This document shows, one piece after another, positions 4,611 through 6,343 of a DNA stretch of 6,343 nt; within the stretch, counting starts at the first letter, position 1; each line of letters starts with the position of its first letter. The DNA comes from Ruminococcaceae bacterium UBA1448. GTDB lineage: Bacteria > Bacillota > Clostridia > Oscillospirales > Ruminococcaceae. Made by a program: the position numbers and the translations under genes. The stretch spans positions 1-6,343 of the forward strand of contig DCTE01000061.1 of assembly GCA_002329405.1 (NCBI GenBank). Direction: 5' to 3'. Under the pieces are notes generated by a model. It did not search any database and was not told the DNA's origin. It saw nothing but the letters and a program-made list of their open reading frames with translations.

Positions 4611-6343
4611 ATGATTACCAAATACCGTTTTGGCACACCGGTCATCGACACCGAAGCTGTCATCGTCCGGCAGCCGGAAGCTGCTGTCTTCCAGAAAGGG
4701 GACGATGTTTCCATCCCCGGGTTCACGGCGGCGGTCGTCGACGCCAATTTGCAGACAGACGGCTCGGTCCGCCGCTTTGGCGTCACCAAACAGCTGCCCC
4801 GCAAGGACGCCTGGCAGTTTACCCTCGACCTGCATGACGGGGACCGTGTCTACGGCCTGGGCGAGGCCCAGCGCGGGATGAACAAGCGCGGCTGGCTGTA
4901 CATCAGCAACAATGTCGACGACATGTACCACACCGAAAGCAAGTACAACCTCTATGGCTCCCACAACTTCCTGATTGTGGAGCGGGCGGACGGCAGCGAT
5001 GGCAATGTCGCGGTCTTTCTGGATGACCCGGGCGTCTGCCGGTTTGACGTCGGGTATACCGACAAGGACAAACTGATCATTACCGCTTCTTCGCTCAACT
5101 TTGACCTCTATTTCCTGACCGGCGCGGATAACTCCAAAAAGCCGCTGGCCATTACCCGGGAGTTCCGAAGCATCATCGGCCAGAGCTATATCCCGCCCAA
5201 GTGGGGCATGGGATACGGCCAGTCGCGGTTTGACTACTTTACCGACGCGGATATCCGTGAAATCGCCAGGAGATACCATGAAAACGGAATCCCGCTGGAC
5301 ATGATCTATCTGGACATCGACTATATGGTCCATTACAAGGACTTTACCGTCAATACCGAGGCTTTCCCCGACCTGACCCGGCTGACAACCGATCTGCGTG
5401 AACAGCAGGGCATCCGCCTGGTGCCGATCATCGACGCCGGCATCAAGGTACTGGAAGGGGACGAGACCGCCGAAGAAGGCATTGCAAACGGCTACTTCTG
5501 CACCAAGGAAGACGGAACCCCCTTTACCGGCGCGGTATGGCCGGGGCTGTCCTACTTTACCGACTACCTCAACCCCGACGCGAGGAAATGGTTCGGACGG
5601 CATTACAAGTTTTTGCTGGACCAGGGCATCGAAGGCTTCTGGAACGATATGAACGAACCGTCCATCTTCTTTACCAATGAGACCATCCGCCGGGCGGTTG
5701 AGACGGCGGAAAAAATCGGGATCAAGGACAACTATACGATTGAAGACTGGCAGGCTGTGATGGACGCCTCGGCAGGGATGAGCGAGCAGATGCAGTACTA
5801 CGACCAGTTTTACCACACCGTCAACGGCAGGCGCATCTGTCACAAGGATGTCCACAACATCTACGGCTACAATATGACCCGCGCCGCCGGTGAAGCGTTT
5901 GAGGAGATCTGCCCCGACAGGCGGATTCTGATGTTCTCCCGCTCCTCCTATATCGGCATGCACCGTTACGGCGGCATCTGGACCGGCGACAACGCCTCCT
6001 GGTGGGCGCACCTCCAGCAGGTAATCAAGCAGCAGCCCGGGCTTAATATGGTCGGGTTGATGTTCAACGGTTCCGATACCGGCGGGTTCAGCGGCAATAC
6101 CACCGAGGACCTGATGACCCGCTGGCTGGAGTTTTCCATCTTCACCCCGCTGTTCCGCAACCATGCGACCGAGAATACCCGGCTCCAGCAGCTGTATCTC
6201 TTCAAGGATCTCAAGTCAATCGGCAATATCGTCGGGCTGCGGTATGCCTTCCTGCCCTACCTGTACAGCGAGTATGTCAAGGCCGCGCTCAACAACGACA
6301 TGTATATGAAGCCGCTCTCCTTTGTCTACGAGGACGACCCGGC
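4611..6343 (+). CDS. GH31 alpha-glucosidase (partial, 3' end outside window)
   Basis: 577 codons are present with no stop; the C-terminal part is cut off. By recalled resemblance to Ro-alphaG1 of Ruminococcus obeum, about 100-130 residues are missing. Residues 1-190 are the N-terminal beta-sandwich with the conserved YGLGEAQRGMNKRG at 81-94. The (beta/alpha)8 barrel follows: LDIDYM at 234-239, PIIDAG at 272-277, the nucleophile Asp346 in GFWNDMNEP, FSRSSYIGMHRYGG at 442-455, and the acid/base Asp460 in WTGDN. A distal segment includes FTPLFRNH (511-518) and LPYLYSEY (548-555). All key GH31 residues are intact, so it should release glucose from the non-reducing end of alpha-glucosides by a retaining mechanism. 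Phe207 (GQSRFDYF) sits where Trp or Tyr steers alpha-1,6 versus alpha-1,4 preference. It has no signal peptide and acts with the upstream GH32-like enzyme. Confidence 0.92.
   Translation, partial: MITKYRFGTPVIDTEAVIVRQPEAAVFQKGDDVSIPGFTAAVVDANLQTDGSVRRFGVTKQLPRKDAWQFTLDLHDGDRVYGLGEAQRGMNKRGWLYISNNVDDMYHTESKYNLYGSHNFLIVERADGSDGNVAVFLDDPGVCRFDVGYTDKDKLIITASSLNFDLYFLTGADNSKKPLAITREFRSIIGQSYIPPKWGMGYGQSRFDYFTDADIREIARRYHENGIPLDMIYLDIDYMVHYKDFTVNTEAFPDLTRLTTDLREQQGIRLVPIIDAGIKVLEGDETAEEGIANGYFCTKEDGTPFTGAVWPGLSYFTDYLNPDARKWFGRHYKFLLDQGIEGFWNDMNEPSIFFTNETIRRAVETAEKIGIKDNYTIEDWQAVMDASAGMSEQMQYYDQFYHTVNGRRICHKDVHNIYGYNMTRAAGEAFEEICPDRRILMFSRSSYIGMHRYGGIWTGDNASWWAHLQQVIKQQPGLNMVGLMFNGSDTGGFSGNTTEDLMTRWLEFSIFTPLFRNHATENTRLQQLYLFKDLKSIGNIVGLRYAFLPYLYSEYVKAALNNDMYMKPLSFVYEDDP

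Noticed and set aside
4572..6164. Long minus-strand open reading frame of 530 codons opposite the GH31 gene
   Set aside because: It lies antisense to a gene whose catalytic motifs are all intact. The frame stays open because of the codon bias of the GC-rich sense strand. The translation has no recognisable domain and there is no clear start signal.
1..6343. tRNA, rRNA, insertion sequence, phage or defence genes
   Set aside because: I saw no cloverleaf-like segment, transposase motif, terminal inverted repeat or defence-type domain on either strand. Apart from 3034-3168 and 1638-1723, nearly all the window is coding.

Overview
The window fits a low-to-mid GC member of the Clostridia (Bacillota), most plausibly a gut Oscillospiraceae/Lachnospiraceae-type bacterium. 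The pointers are a BspA-like leucine-rich surface protein with aromatic cell-wall/choline-binding-type repeats, an ECF sigma/anti-sigma pair with a DUF4367-like sensor, AGGAGG ribosome binding sites, a sigma-A type promoter, and a GH31 alpha-glucosidase that closely resembles (from memory) the Ruminococcus obeum enzyme Ro-alphaG1. All supported genes lie on the + strand. Species cannot be fixed from the sequence alone.

Left half (1-3033), surface and signalling. The window opens on the last 37 codons of a cell-wall-binding-repeat protein. Sixteen bases later starts a second, complete secreted protein (132-1637) with a signal peptide, an LRR_5/BspA-like N-terminal half and a C-terminal repeat array ending in the same tail. 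A stem-loop terminator follows (1650-1680). Next come an ECF-type sigma factor (1724-2302) and, overlapping it by 4 bases, a single-pass membrane protein (2299-3033) that is almost certainly its anti-sigma factor. The longest sigma reading frame uses a GTG whose first codons lie inside the terminator hairpin, so the ATG at 1724 is the better start.

Junction (3034-3168). There is no gene here. It holds a weak possible terminator, a good sigma-A promoter with an extended -10 (3069-3097), and a leader carrying three TGT(N)CAAA copies exactly 17 bases apart.

Right half (3169-6343), sugar use, visibly more GC-rich. A GH32-like (clan GH-J) glycosidase with an atypical nucleophile region is followed after 23 bases by a GH31 alpha-glucosidase cut by the window end. 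Neither has a signal peptide, so both probably act in the cytoplasm on imported oligosaccharides that combine fructosyl-like and alpha-glucosyl linkages. No transporter or regulator is visible in the window.

The points most worth following are the altered catalytic motif of the GH32-like enzyme, the Phe at the GH31 specificity position, the tandem surface-protein paralogues beside a sigma/anti-sigma pair, and the 17-base-phased repeats in the glycosidase leader.
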